Positions 22,801 through 32,395 of a DNA stretch of 64,000 nucleotides are shown here, one piece after another (within the stretch, counting starts at the first letter, position 1; each line of letters starts with the position of its first letter). The translations under genes and the position numbers were made by a program. The notes below the pieces were generated by a model. That model was given only the letters and a program-made list of their open reading frames with translations. It did not search any database and was not told the origin of the DNA. Source of the stretch: Mytilus edulis. Taxonomy: Eukaryota > Mollusca > Bivalvia > Mytilida > Mytilidae. The stretch is from NCBI RefSeq assembly GCF_963676685.1, contig NC_092352.1, forward strand, positions 23,579,117-23,643,116, in the 5' to 3' direction.

Positions 22801-23794
22801 CTTCTCTTGAACTGAATTTTAAAGTGCGTATTGTTATGCGTTTATTTTTCTACATTGGCTAGAGGTATAGGGGGAGAGTTGAGATCTCACAAACATGTTT
22901 AACCCAGCCGCATTTTTGCGCCTGTCCCAAGTCAGGAGCCTCTGGCCTTTGTTAGTCTTGTATTATTTTAATTTTAGTTTCTTGTGTACAATTTGGAAAT
23001 TAGTATGGCGTTCATTATCACTGAACTAGTATATATTTGTTTAGGGGCCAGTTGAAGGACGCCTCCGGGTGCGGGAATTTCTCGCTACATTGAAGACCTG
23101 TTGGTGACCTTCTGCTGTTGTTTTTTTTCTATGGTCGGGTTGTTGTCTCTTTGGCACATTCCCCATTTCCTTTCTCAATTTTATACATGTATTGACACGT
23201 TGTTATATAACATAATAATATATTTACCCGGTGTTTGTGGTGTGTTGCTGCGTCCTTGGTTTTCAATATTGTGTATAAAGTAAAATCACAAAAATACTGA
23301 ACTCCGAGGAAAAGGTGTTAGATTAGAGCGTGTATCAGATACTGCTGTGTATCTTTTGTTCTTTTTCTTTCTTTGCCATGACATTGTCAGTTTATTTTCG
23401 ACTTATTAGTTTGAATGTTCCTTTGGTATGTTTCGCCTTTCGTTTACAAATACTTTTGTTTACATTTTCATATTTTCCCACTATACATGTACTTTTTACC
23501 AATATTATACATTTTTTTGCTGCGGTTGTTTGGGTTAAATATAAGCAAATTTTAAGTACTACTCACTGATTTATAATAAATATTAGTATTGAATAAAAAT
23601 AGATGTAAATAAAATCCGGTGTCCCTCTAGTCCTGATCGACATTTAAAAAAATAATTTTTGTTTGCCTTGAATTTGAATAGTGTGTACTTGGTTAGTTTC
23701 TTACCTTGAATAAAACAAAACGATACCATGATGTACAACTGCCAATTATAACTAATACAGTCAAAAGAAATACTTTGATACGGAATAAAGACAT
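15188..23794 (-). CDS. Secreted PI-PLC X-domain protein (PLCXD-like), 3 exons
   Basis: The CDS joins 23794-23705, 18814-18685 and 16029-15188 (minus strand), with GT/AG at every junction and phases 0 and 1 that match, giving 353 aa and a stop. Residues 7-18 are hydrophobic after a basic start, which suggests a signal peptide or anchor. The X domain begins with WMEYLSPDV and VIPGSHDSASF; His76 and His143 (FVHGL) are in the positions of the two catalytic histidines, and FDLR is at 126-129. PI-PLC X domains cleave phosphoinositides or GPI-like lipids by acid-base catalysis through these histidines. There is no Y, PH, EF-hand or C2 domain, so it is the stand-alone PLCXD type. Its substrate is unknown. 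Intron 1 holds a full-length antisense retroelement and SINEs; intron 2 holds a foldback and hammerhead repeats. Confidence 0.8.
16300..16560 (+). repeat. Two-copy ~125-bp repeat
   Basis: A block starting AATCTAAAAGGATTCAACAG is present at about 16313 and again at about 16446, each followed by related sequence ending in TTATTGTTGGC-like text. It lies inside PLC intron 2. Confidence 0.5.
16811..16850 (+). repeat. GATA microsatellite
   Basis: About ten uninterrupted copies of the tetranucleotide TAGA/GATA, in PLC intron 2. Confidence 0.9.
17022..17730. mobile_element. Long-arm foldback element flanked by TTAA
   Basis: Arms of roughly 295 bp (17026-17320 and about 17430-17726) are inverted copies of each other at clearly high but imperfect identity. 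The outer ends read GGTTC(T/C)ACTAAAGTCAAA inward, and both sides are bordered by TTAA (17022-17025 and 17727-17730), consistent with a TTAA target-site duplication as in piggyBac-like elements. There is no transposase. It sits in intron 2 of the PLC-like gene. Confidence 0.75.
18122..18165 (+). ncRNA. Hammerhead-ribozyme-like motif, upstream copy
   Basis: In order: CTGATGA at 18128-18134, a stem II position with the 7-nt loop TTGTGTA, GAAA at 18148-18151, a tiny CG-rich stem III, and a GTC cleavage triplet ending at 18159. Stem II is weakened (GTA opposite GAC) and stem I pairs poorly (ACATCA with TGGCGT), so this copy is probably slow or inactive. A short stem III is known from hammerheads in Penelope-like elements and retrozymes, where dimers can be the active form. 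Confidence 0.55.
18166..18462 (+). repeat. Body of a hammerhead-flanked 341-bp unit
   Basis: This sequence lies between two hammerhead-like motifs whose cleavage points (after 18159 and after 18500) are 341 bp apart. The sequence just after each motif (AAATTAT(T/A)AGCCTGGTAC and TTTGATA) is repeated, so the unit is tandem. No ORF of note. The size and layout fit a retrozyme monomer. Confidence 0.55.
18463..18506 (+). ncRNA. Hammerhead-ribozyme-like motif, intact core
   Basis: The conserved boxes CTGATGA (18469-18475) and GAAA (18489-18492) are both perfect. Stem II is GTC/GAC with loop TTATGTA. Stem III is a 3-bp hairpin-like pairing with a 2-nt CG turn. The predicted cleavage triplet is GTA, with the cut after 18500. 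Stem I is a 6-bp pairing of GCGTCA (18463-18468) with TGGCGT (18501-18506), including two G-U pairs. Everything needed for a hammerhead fold is present; activity as monomer or dimer is untested. Confidence 0.65.
18685..18814 (-). CDS. PLCXD-like gene, exon 2
   Basis: 130 nt bounded by the acceptor TTTTTTAATCTACAG (above 18814) and the donor GTAACA (below 18685). It encodes 43 codons plus one base, with VGKCLPEEHPEKWMEYL and ending LVIP, the lead-in to the catalytic GSHDS motif in exon 3. Confidence 0.85.
18836..20002 (-). mobile_element. Cluster of tRNA-derived SINE copies
   Basis: Minus-strand SINE copies lie at about 18836-19015, 19045-19205, 19486-19640 and 19917-20002. Their heads resemble a tRNA, with an A-box-like GTGGTCTAG region and, in the third copy, an intact B box (GGTTCGAATCC, complement at 19561-19571). 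Each ends with a body reading, on the plus strand, AACTCGTC(T/C)AAA. A ~430-bp composite block is tandemly duplicated (about 19060-19490 and 19490-19920). No mature tRNA fold is supported. Confidence 0.65.
20365..20796 (+). pseudogene. RT family A ORF, N-terminal region
   Basis: 143 codons ending in an in-frame TAA at 20794; the same frame then continues with family sequence (SKGPKYRPPS...) to about 20952, where a frameshift occurs. It includes HVITGDLNIVQD, a stretch I associate with the region before the RT domain in this group of elements. The ATG at 20365 is only the first in the surviving frame; coding homology starts further upstream, near 20110. Confidence 0.6.
20953..21251 (+). pseudogene. 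RT family A ORF, linker region with stops
   Basis: In the frame shared with the next block this reads FVFVPADKAANN and further family sequence, broken by a TGA near 21115 and a TAA near 21231. The VPADKA motif is shared with the family B copy at 12173-12619. Confidence 0.6.
21252..22541 (+). pseudogene. RT family A ORF, reverse transcriptase core
   Basis: 429 codons carry the RT fingers and palm: PKLHKTPYKYRFIS at 10-23, LYTTLPH at 89-95, GIPMGTNCAP at 168-177 and the catalytic YLDD at 214-217. The C-terminal thumb-like part ends SLIGSLHRN. Motif A appears broken: the residue four before the LYT leucine, an aspartate in Penelope-like RTs, is lysine 85. Together with the upstream stops this makes the copy dead, even though this block is open. 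The first ATG is not the native start. Confidence 0.75.
22542..23190 (+). mobile_element. 3' tail of RT family A (reference copy)
   Basis: This ~650-bp tail runs from the RT stop codon to the terminal TTTCTCAATTTTAT. It defines the family A tail, copies of which occur attached (5297-5936, 8881-9495) and unattached (1580-1895, 7225-7738, 9515-9662, 9700-9892, 48640-48832, 52232-52318, 56060-57091, 61253-61318). Confidence 0.7.
23340..23445 (+). repeat. Degenerate solo tail of RT family B
   Basis: Matches the family B tail end (TTTCTTTCTTTGCCATGAC, CCTTTGGTATGTTTCGCC) with many differences. Nothing coding is attached. Confidence 0.45.
23705..23794 (-). CDS. PLCXD-like gene, exon 1 (signal peptide)
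   Basis: An ATG at 23794 opens exactly 30 codons before the donor AAG|GTAAGA at 23705/23704. The peptide starts MSLFRIK and then has a hydrophobic run (VFLLTVLVIIG). Phase 0 matches exon 2. The hydrophobic N-terminus and matching phase are the evidence that this exon belongs to the gene ~4.9 kb away; a cDNA would confirm it. Confidence 0.65.
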
Positions 23795-24109
23795 CTCAAT
23801 TCAAAACAATGCTGTTGTGTTCGCATATTGCACGAAACATATATGACAGTTCATATAAATATGAACAAAATAACTGTTAACACGGTTAGGGCCAGTGATT
23901 CAATTTCGATTTTGAGAAGTGTGTCTTGCAAAATCGATGCAACATACTATGTGCAGTATTGAATTGAATAAGATTACATCACACATTGTGTCGACAGATT
24001 TGTTTTTGGGGATAAGCAAAGGTTTTATGTTACGGGAAAATTGGGAATATTAACTATTGTACTGAGCAAAAATATAAAAATAAGCTGATGTAATGTGTTT
24101 GCCAATGTG

Positions 24110-24440
24110 ACATCAGTAGGAATATCCGCGTCGTACGACCCTTAAAACTCAGACGTCGGACGCCAACGCCATATTAAGGCCTGACCACGGAGGCCAACGC
24201 CATATAAGACCCTTAAATCGGGACACGAATATCATACCTTAGGGTTGGACCATGTGACTCTGACCTCGAGACGCCGACGCCATATAAGCCCTTTAATTCA
24301 GACACGAACACCATACCTTAGGGTTGGACCATGAGACTCTGACATACCTAAATGTTGGACCAGGCTACCCTTCAAGGTGGACACTATAAGTGACGTCACA
24401 CCCTTGAAAGTGGATAAACACTCTCCCACTACCAGATACA
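24110..24440 (+). repeat. ~80-bp imperfect tandem repeat
   Basis: GCCAACGCCATAT-like, CATACCTTAGGGTTGGACC and GACTCTGAC blocks recur in order (CATACCTTAGGG near 24234 and 24312). Two to three units of locally GC-richer sequence just upstream of the PLC-like gene's first exon. Confidence 0.55.
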
Positions 24441-25109
24441 AGATCTGGTTCAGGACGGACTTGAGACCTGCTACACATACATGTAGGTGGTTTAAGATTG
24501 ATATTTTTATTTTAAAACGGGGTCAGATCCTTCATAGCTAAACGCTTTAATTGAACACCTTTATATCCCCTTTATTTAACCATAAGCCTGCACTACGTCG
24601 TAAAATGAAAAGTGTATGATGCACAAGTAAGGCTTTTATTTTGAAAAAAAATAGTGGCCATTAAAAGGGCCGTTGTGAAATTCCCATATATGATGGGACC
24701 ATTGTTAAAATTGTTACATAGTGACCGACCATCTCCATATAGCCGCTCACCTCGTTGGTGGAAACCCAGGTACCATCGGCTCTATAGGTCACACCAACCA
24801 ACTCCTTAAATTTATAGGAAAACTTCCGGAATCCATCAGCTCCCTGCTTAGTTTCAAAGGCCATCATTTCTTTACTATTTAAAGGCAGCTTGTTCCATTA
24901 TCTCTTCATTCCAAAACAGGGATTTCAATGGAAATACTTCCGAATTGACTTCTACATTGGTAATAAAAATGTGGCGTCTTGCAATATAGAACTTTGTTTT
25001 AATGCTTAGTCTGCACCCAACTATATGTTTATACTTACAAAAAATGTATCCAACAACACCAAATACAAAGTAAAAGGTAGCTATAAATGTAATTATTCAT
25101 AAATATTTC

Positions 25110-25690
25110 GGAGAACAGATATCCTTCCACACGATCACTGCTGGTGATCCGATGGATAAAATCTGTTGTAGAGTTGTCACTGGTTCAAACGTACTTATAT
25201 TATATATATATACACACACATATTTGGACGAGTTGTATATACAGAATGTACACAGCCATGTATCACCATCACTGCTGATGATCCGATGGATAAATCTGTT
25301 GTAGAGTTTCACTGGTTCAGAAGTACTTATAAATATAATTATTTCTGTGACTGTATCTTACATTAATTTGTAGGATCCTTTACTATAGATAATTTAGCTG
25401 ATCTGTAAAAATAACATCTCCATGCCTTGTATATCATTTACTGTAGTACGACGTTAGATTAAAACTGACGTGGAAAGGTAACACCCGGCCACCGAAAGCT
25501 TCATTTTGAAGCCCAGGAGGTCGTGTGGTCTATCGCGCCGGTTACAGTGCAGGCGATTTGGTGTCACGATATCTCAGTAGCATGGGTTCGAATCCCGGCG
25601 AGGTAAGAACAAAAAAATTGCGAAAGCAAATTTACAGATCTAACATTGTCGGGTTGATGTTTTTAGACGAGTTGTATATATATACACATA
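25110..25690 (+). mobile_element. SINE plus composite repeat, plus-strand copy
   Basis: The opposite-strand counterpart of the composite block duplicated at 19060-19920. The tRNA-derived head is at about 25500-25600 with an intact B box (GGTTCGAATCC at 25584-25594). It ends in GACGAGTTGTATATATA. The upstream part (25110-25495) is itself partly duplicated around the phrase TGATCCGATGGATAAA. Confidence 0.6.
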
Positions 25691-28600
25691 TAGTAACTTC
25701 GACAATGTGTAGTTTGACTAAGCTATGCTAAACAAAATGTGGGTACAGAAATTATCAATGCGTCAAAAAATGGCCTACGCTTACAGAAGAAAGGTATGAG
25801 AAAACTGAATAATGTAAAATAACACTTACACATTCAGTGTATTTGGAACACTATTCTGCATTGGTATAACTTCAACGGGAATGTACAAAAACAAGAAATT
25901 GGAAGATGTAAATAATTAATGAAACTACGAGCTACTGCTCACTGATGATGCACCCGCCGGCCAATGAAGTTGTTGAGTGATGAATCTGAAAACCCATCAC
26001 CCGGTATAGCTGACTATTAAAGTTTTGGAACCAAATATCAGAAATCCTTATGATGTATTTTCTGAGAAAGATGCAACGAAAAATGTTCATGGGACAGACG
26101 GACGGAAGTGACAGACAGACAGAGGTAAAACAGGAGATCCGAAAAACGCATGGGGTAATTAAGGAGATGTGTAACCAACCGGGACCTGAATGTTTACAGC
26201 TGAGAACTCACAAACATTTATTGATAATATTACAAGTGCTTTGAGCAGTTTCCATGAAACTTTGGTGACTGGTTTCTACCTATTAAATTAAACCTCCTTT
26301 AATTCTTTTTTATTTATAAATTTATAACATTGAGGACTTATGGAACTTTATTCTTTAAAAAGCGTCCAGCATATCATGCGCTCGTGGCAGTCACCTCTTA
26401 ATTATCTAATCATTGACAATTTGGAAACCTTTTCTCTGATTTAGACTAATTGAACGAAAGAAAAGTTTCTGATTGTCAATTTGGATATCTTCATATTACT
26501 TTGATTTAAGTATATTTTTATTTCAATTTACTAACTGTTGTCTCATAAATATAAGAATTCTTTTATTTTGTATTACAGACCCCTGGATGAGCCCAGATGA
26601 AAGTTCAGTCCTACACCTGAAGGAAGACGGTTTCATTTTAGTTGCCAGATAATGATGATGTAAGTATTTGCTCATTACAATTGTATTTGAAACTTTGTTA
26701 AAATTTGTTACATAATAAAAAAATAGTTTTCAAATTGGTTGGAGAAACAGCTTGAAAATTAGTTTTCAAATTAGTTGGAGAAACAGCTTGAAAAATCATT
26801 ACAAATTAGTCAAAAATATCTTTTTCAAATTTATACTTGAATGAAATATATTTTATAATTTATACAAGGAACGTATATATACTGTACCAAGGTTTAACGG
26901 TCAGATTATTTATACAATATTGAAAACATAACATTTATGAAGCCATGATGTTTATTTTTTATTGAATACATCGCATAATATTACGACTATGTGTTATGAC
27001 CAGCAACAACTTTTCAAAAAGCTCCGTCTTACATGGTAATCATATGGTCATCTATATTCTCCCGAAAAAAAGCTAAAGAGAATAAATTATATAGTGTCAC
27101 CATTGTATGATATACTGTTTTGGCAATTAATGCCATTACGCCAGCATGTTTCTGGAAATTATTCTCAATCGACAAAAAAATATATTTCTGCACATAAACT
27201 TCTTCAAAGTTCTTAACAGCTTCCAGGGACTTGAAGGACCTCGTTCCTTCTTTATCAAACATTTCGTTTTGGCTATTTGCAAGCAGTAATTTCAAATTTC
27301 TTTTCCAATTTTCTCCCGTAATTTTTAAACACTATGTCCCGAAATTTTTCAAAATATTATTTATTTTACTTTATTTCACATAAACATAAACAAACAAAAA
27401 ACAGATGACACTCAACGACTTCACAGGTAAATGGGAAAGCGGCAGGCGTCCTAATAAACACCTATTAAACACCGAATATTGATGTGTACCATATATGACT
27501 GTGCCCCCAGTTCATCCAAATCTCGCATATTCTCGTATGAATTTCAATTAAACGCTTGACCCACTTAGAATTCTATAGGTCGCGAACAAGCTTTCCTGAA
27601 CTAGAGTATTGCGTCGTCAAGGGCCATCAAGGGACCGTATCAAAGACGTAGATAACAACCTGTTAAGACCTGTATAAATGACCGAAAACTTTAGAGACGT
27701 TCCGAGGATTTTATTCTGACTTCCGGCCGAGAGATATCGAGTGGCTCATAGACACATCCAAAACTCGCCAATATATAAGGTTCATGCAAAAAAAAACCCG
27801 AAATTCTAAGTAAATTCAGAACATGTAACCAACCATACTTTGTTTAGAGAAAAATATACTTTATAAACTCCAGCGATATACTTAATGAATTTTATACTTA
27901 ACTGTTTTGCTATTCTCGGTTGAAATTCGAACGTAGAGTGTATATTTGTAAATATCTAAATAGTTACAGAGAAAAACCATTAGTTTTTAAAAGCGTGTTT
28001 ATTCTTAAAATGTATTGATAAAAAGGTTGACCCCTTCTAGTACATGCATTCAGTCATACTTATTAATAATTTGTACATAGTACATAGTACATTGCATACT
28101 ACTTCTTCATTCACGTGCACAAATGATGCGATTAATGTTTCTTTTTTGTTTCTATATTTCGGGGACAATTTGCTCCGTTTATGATACGTAAATTCTTAAG
28201 CCAAACGCTTAGCTCCTGTGTAACTTTCTGTATCTTCGTTTTATAGCACGAAAACACTAAAAGAGGAATATGCAACCCATCATAACTTTTTGTAATTATT
28301 ACAAGTGTGGACACAGATCAATGTGGATAATATGTTTGAATGTTTGACGGTGTTTTCTGATTAAAAAAAATCTGTTCCCCCCCCCCCCCCATAGTGTTCC
28401 ACAGTAACAGCCATCTTCAATATCAGACCAGTACCAAACACTAAAAATGTGTAGTGTTGGTTTTTTTTTCAATATTTGGGTTTTATGTTCAAGATTATCT
28501 TGGAGGAGACACTTTTTGTACACAATATATGGATTACCAAATGATTCTGTTAAAATGAGATCCACTACTTTACTTTTGGATAAAAAAAAAATACAAAAAA

Positions 28601-29298
28601 AATTAGTAGAGGAACACATAAGCTGCATTTCTACATTGTTTGTAATTTTGATATGCAAGAAGGTTTATAAGAACCTGTATGTATGTTCTTCTCGTATGGT
28701 TCTAATTATGTCCATTGTGATGGGCATTTCTTACTTGGAACACTGTAGTCAAGGATCATCCCAGTATCATTAGTGAAAGATTCCCTTTACATGTTCGACA
28801 TTGTTTCTTAGATGTCTAATAGTTCAAAGTGATGATAATACCTGGCATGCACATGGGGCTAGATGAGCAAGAAAGTACACTTCTGGTGTATCACACATAC
28901 ATTTTAATTCTTTCTTTGAAATTGTCTTTATCTTAGATTCTCCATGGCCTGATTGAAGTTATATAAACATGATAAAAGATACCAGAATGAAATAATTTTA
29001 ATTACATGGTATATCCAATTTATTTGTTTATGCTAAATAGATTATTACAAATAGTGTACACTATAAAAAATATGAATAAGGTTTTGCAGAATTATTCTTG
29101 TTTCAGGTTTTTGGTATGTGGATAGAAATATAAATGAAACTTGTAGGATGCTGTTTTGTTGTGGCCATGGTATAAAAATAAACGGTGCTGTAATCCGTCA
29201 ATTAACATCAACACAAATTAAAGAACCTTAGTGAGCGCGCTCACATACCCCACGCCCCCACATTGTCACTGGACAAATAAAATAACTGTAAGAAAAAA
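25691..29298. other. No supported gene apart from one weak exon candidate
   Basis: AT-rich with scattered short frames and a poly-C run near 28378-28390. Nothing was recognised except the doubtful exon at 26579-26652. Confidence 0.35.
26579..26652 (+). CDS. Possible terminal coding exon, unknown gene
   Basis: After a good acceptor (TTTGTATTACAG) a short open stretch reads PWMSPDESSVLHLKEDG and continues to a TAA at 26650. No partner exon or family was recognised. It could equally be chance. Confidence 0.15.
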
Positions 29299-30030
29299 AT
29301 TGAATCATAATTTCCTGTCAATAAGCACATCAACATAGTATGTCCTTATTATCTAAAAAGTTTCATGAAATTCTGTTGTGATGTTTCAGAGGAGTTTTGA
29401 TGACAAACTGTTGCATTAGTATATTGAGGCAAATAAGTTCAAAGGGGAATACCTCCTAGAAAAAAATTGGAATCATAATTCCCTGTCGATATGCACATCT
29501 ACATAGTATGTCCTTATTATCTACAAAGTTTCATGAAATTCTGTTGTGTGATTTCAGAGGAGTTGAGATGACAAACTGTTGCAGTAGTATATTGGTGCAA
29601 ATAAGTTCAAAGGGGCGTAACTCCTAGAAAAAAATTGAATCATAATTTCCTGTCGATATGCACATCTACATAGTATGTCCTTAATATCTAAAAAGGTTTC
29701 ATGAAATTCTGTTGTGTGGTTTTAGAGGAGTTGCGATGACAAACTGTTGCAGTAGTATATTGAGGCAAATAAGTTTAAAGGGGCGTAACTTCTAGAAAAA
29801 GAATTGTATCGTAATTTCCTGTCGATATGCACATCTACATAGTATGTCCTTATTATCGACAAAGTTTCATGAAATTCTGTTGTGTGGTTTCAGAGGAGTT
29901 GCGATGACAAACTGTTGCAGTAGTATATTGGGTCAAATAAGTTCAAAGGGGTGTAACTCCTAGAAAAAAATGAATCATAATTTCCTGTCAATATGCACAT
30001 CTACATAGTATGTCCTTATTATCTAAAAAC
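29299..30030 (+). repeat. Tandem array of 167-bp units
   Basis: The block ATCATAATTTCCTGTC(G/A)AT starts at about 29303, 29470, 29637, 29805 and 29971, giving steps of 167, 167, 168 and 166-167. About 4.4 units with high mutual identity, each containing AAGTTCAAAGGGGCGTAACT and GTTTCATGAAATTCTGTTGT. The last unit is cut short near 30030. Confidence 0.85.
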
Positions 30031-30597
30031 TCCTCTGAAACCATACAAAGTCAGAAATATTTGTGATATGACGTATAAATGTAATGTCTTGTACTTCCTA
30101 AATTTGTTTTTGAAACAATCTTTTTTTCCACAGAAAATGCCAATTTTTGAGAAAATATCTAAATTCGGAGACCGTTATCTATCCGTGTCTTATACGCTTT
30201 CGCATGCTCAGTCGATGTACTGCCCGCAGAATTTAACTTTATATATAAATAATATAGGACAATGGTGTAGATTAAAAATTACACCATTTCAGGCCCTTTT
30301 GTTTTCCACATAATTAATATTACCAATAATTAAGAAGTTGCGGGTCGAATCCGATACCAATTCCAATAGTATATTTCACAAAATTACCTGATCCCTGTTA
30401 CATAATCTGTACATTCCGCCTCTGTCAGGCGCACAACCAAACGGTGTATTGAGGATTTGCTATAAACATGGGTAATAATCACACCTGAACTTCGTCATTA
30501 TACAGGGAATAACTGTGCAGCTTATAATCAGCATGACTTTACCAAATGACAATACGAATTCTAAAAATCCAGGCTAAAACTAAGGGGTATATCTTTT

Positions 30598-30860
30598 TCA
30601 TCCGTTTTATCCGGTACGCTTACGTTAGGTGTCCGTTTTATGCGTTACTCGTCCGTTGGATGTACGTTCGACATCCGTTCTGTCCGGTACGTGTCCGTTT
30701 CTCGTACGTTGCATATCCGGTGTGTGTCCGTTATGCATCCGTTACACGTCCGTTTTATTCAGTCATTACATCAACGGACTCCCAACGGATAAATATTTTG
30801 TCAACGGACAACTTTTATTTTCATCCGTTAAGCGTCCGTTCGTGCTATCCGGTAAGGTGT
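30598..30860 (+). repeat. Dense TCCGTT/AACGGA motif cluster
   Basis: Within ~260 bp I count about 13 TCCGTT or AACGGA hexamers and four TCCGGT variants, with spacing of 10-25 bp and no fixed period. The context is often (G/A)TCCGTT(T/A). The cluster ends just before GGTGTGACCGAGGC, which looks like the edge of a repeat. Confidence 0.6.
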
Positions 30861-30869
30861 GACCGAGGC

Positions 30870-32089
30870 TTTAAGTAATGATATTTTTTGTCTATTTCGA
30901 TTTTACCAAGGTGGATATGCTATAGCAGTGTGACCAGTATATTAGAATCTAATAGGTCGGTAGACTATTTGCAACCGCATTTAAATTCCGCCATTGCATC
31001 ATCACTTCAAATAGAATTAGTCGGTTAAACCATGTGATTGAAAACAATAGACTGAACAGGTTGTTAACACTTGCAACTATTAATAGGGTCAAGCAACATT
31101 TTCGAAATGATAAGTTCATGTAAGCGTTAATTTTGTTACAGTTACGAAATTTTAGTGATATTGATCCAAAAACATTAAGCCGGTAATGATCTAAGTTTGC
31201 GAATTATGTTTGCAGTTTTCTTGACATGCATTGTGACGTGTCATCGTATTTATTTTATATTAGAAACCATAGCAGTTATATTAGAAAAATATCGCATTCA
31301 TAAATTTTTGATATTAAAAAATCATCGCTATGATATAAGACAAATATCGCATTGATATAATAAAATATAGCAGTATCTTTGACTTATAGGTGATTTTGGC
31401 TTAGCAAACAATTGAATTCATCTCAATTGCATTCCACTGAATTTGCTACATGATATTTATATAATGTGTACATCTACAAATGAATAATCGTGCATTCATG
31501 TTGCATTTATTCAACAATTCAATTTTCTCGTTTAAATACATCTTGCTTGTTATTACATAAAATAATTCATGGAAATTATACACCAGACGTATGTCGTGTT
31601 AAATGTCACCCAGTTTTAAGAAAAAAGTCATTTCTTTATACCGAGAAATTTGCCTTTCTTCGTACAAATGCTAACATTCGTCTGAAATTTCCCACAATGC
31701 AACTCGTTGATATAAGACAATATCGCTCGTTGATATAAGAAAAGTTTTTATCGAATCGCTTCTTCCATAGACTGAAATATATAAAAGATATTACTGACAC
31801 TATGCTTAAATCGCGCAAAATAGCAAGTTTGTTGTCCCCGAGAAACCAGCTCGTTTTCGAATTATTAACCACTAGAAAATTAACGATACAGTGGAAGCAA
31901 ATAAAAAAAAAACAAGCATACGATTTTGCTGCGTTAGAACCAGAAGTCAGAAAAAGCCAAACATAAATAAAATACAAGGGGGAGGGGCTATATAAGATGA
32001 AAGGTTGTTAAAAGAGTAGCTAGAACCAACTACAATTAATTCTATCAGAAAGGATTTGGACTTAAGATTTTAATTTAATCATTATTATA
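30870..32089. other. No supported gene
   Basis: AT-rich. Short near-repeats of TTGATATAAG and ATATCGC occur near 31270-31370 and 31700-31745. An 82-codon frame at 31490-31738 has no recognisable domain. Confidence 0.35.
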
Positions 32090-32395
32090 AAAGAGGGACG
32101 AAAGATACCAGAGGGACAGCGGCAAACTCATAAATCGAAAATAAACTGACAACGCCATGGCTAAAAATGAAAAGGACAAACAGACAAACAATAGTACACA
32201 CGACACAACATAGAAAACTAAAGAATAAACAGCACGAACCCCACCAAAAACTAGGGGTGATCTCAGGTGCTCCGGAAGGGTAAGCAGATCCTGCTCCACA
32301 TGTGGCACCGTCGTGTTGCATATGAGATAACAAATTCGGTAGGTCACATTTATGAAAGGGAAAGGGATTGTAGTTACGACGTAAGGCCGTTTAAA
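32090..32395 (-). mobile_element. Solo tail of RT family B with last codons
   Basis: Minus-strand copy of the 3' tail of the element at 10798-12619. It starts just inside the end of the RT ORF (the TTACGACGTAAG stop region is present near 32375) and runs to the terminal CTTTCGTCCCTCTTTT. A classic 5'-truncated insertion. Confidence 0.7.

Larger units (their letters stand above)
20005..23190 (+). mobile_element. Longest Penelope-like RT family A copy
   Basis: An almost complete element of about 3.2 kb lies antisense in intron 1 of the PLC-like gene. Coding homology begins near 20110 and ends at the stop at 22541; a ~650-bp 3' tail ends in TTTCTCAATTTTAT near 23185. I see no GIY-YIG endonuclease and no clear terminal direct repeat, so the assignment to Penelope-like elements rests on the RT layout (LYT.LPH, GIPMGT, YLDD and the GYSYDTV C-terminal helix). 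Confidence 0.75.

Noticed and set aside
24234-24330. Telomere-like TTAGGG
   Set aside because: Only single TTAGGG words inside ~80-bp units; not a telomeric array.
25500-25600. Possible tRNA gene with B box GGTTCGAATCC
   Set aside because: No cloverleaf with proper acceptor and anticodon stems; several diverged copies with a shared body show a SINE.
29299-30030. CRISPR-like array
   Set aside because: The repeats are contiguous 167-bp units without unique spacers, and the genome is animal.
30546-30878. 110- and 77-codon frames over the TCCGTT cluster
   Set aside because: Repeated RPF/YVR and VRST phrases reflect the DNA motif; no splice or start context.
31490-31738. 82-codon frame as a retroelement fragment
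   Set aside because: No recognisable motif; composition alone is not enough.
32075-32347. Hydrophobic frames over the family B tails (also at 10798-11046 and 38748-38969)
   Set aside because: They recur only because the 3' tail is repeated; the reading frame is not conserved between copies.
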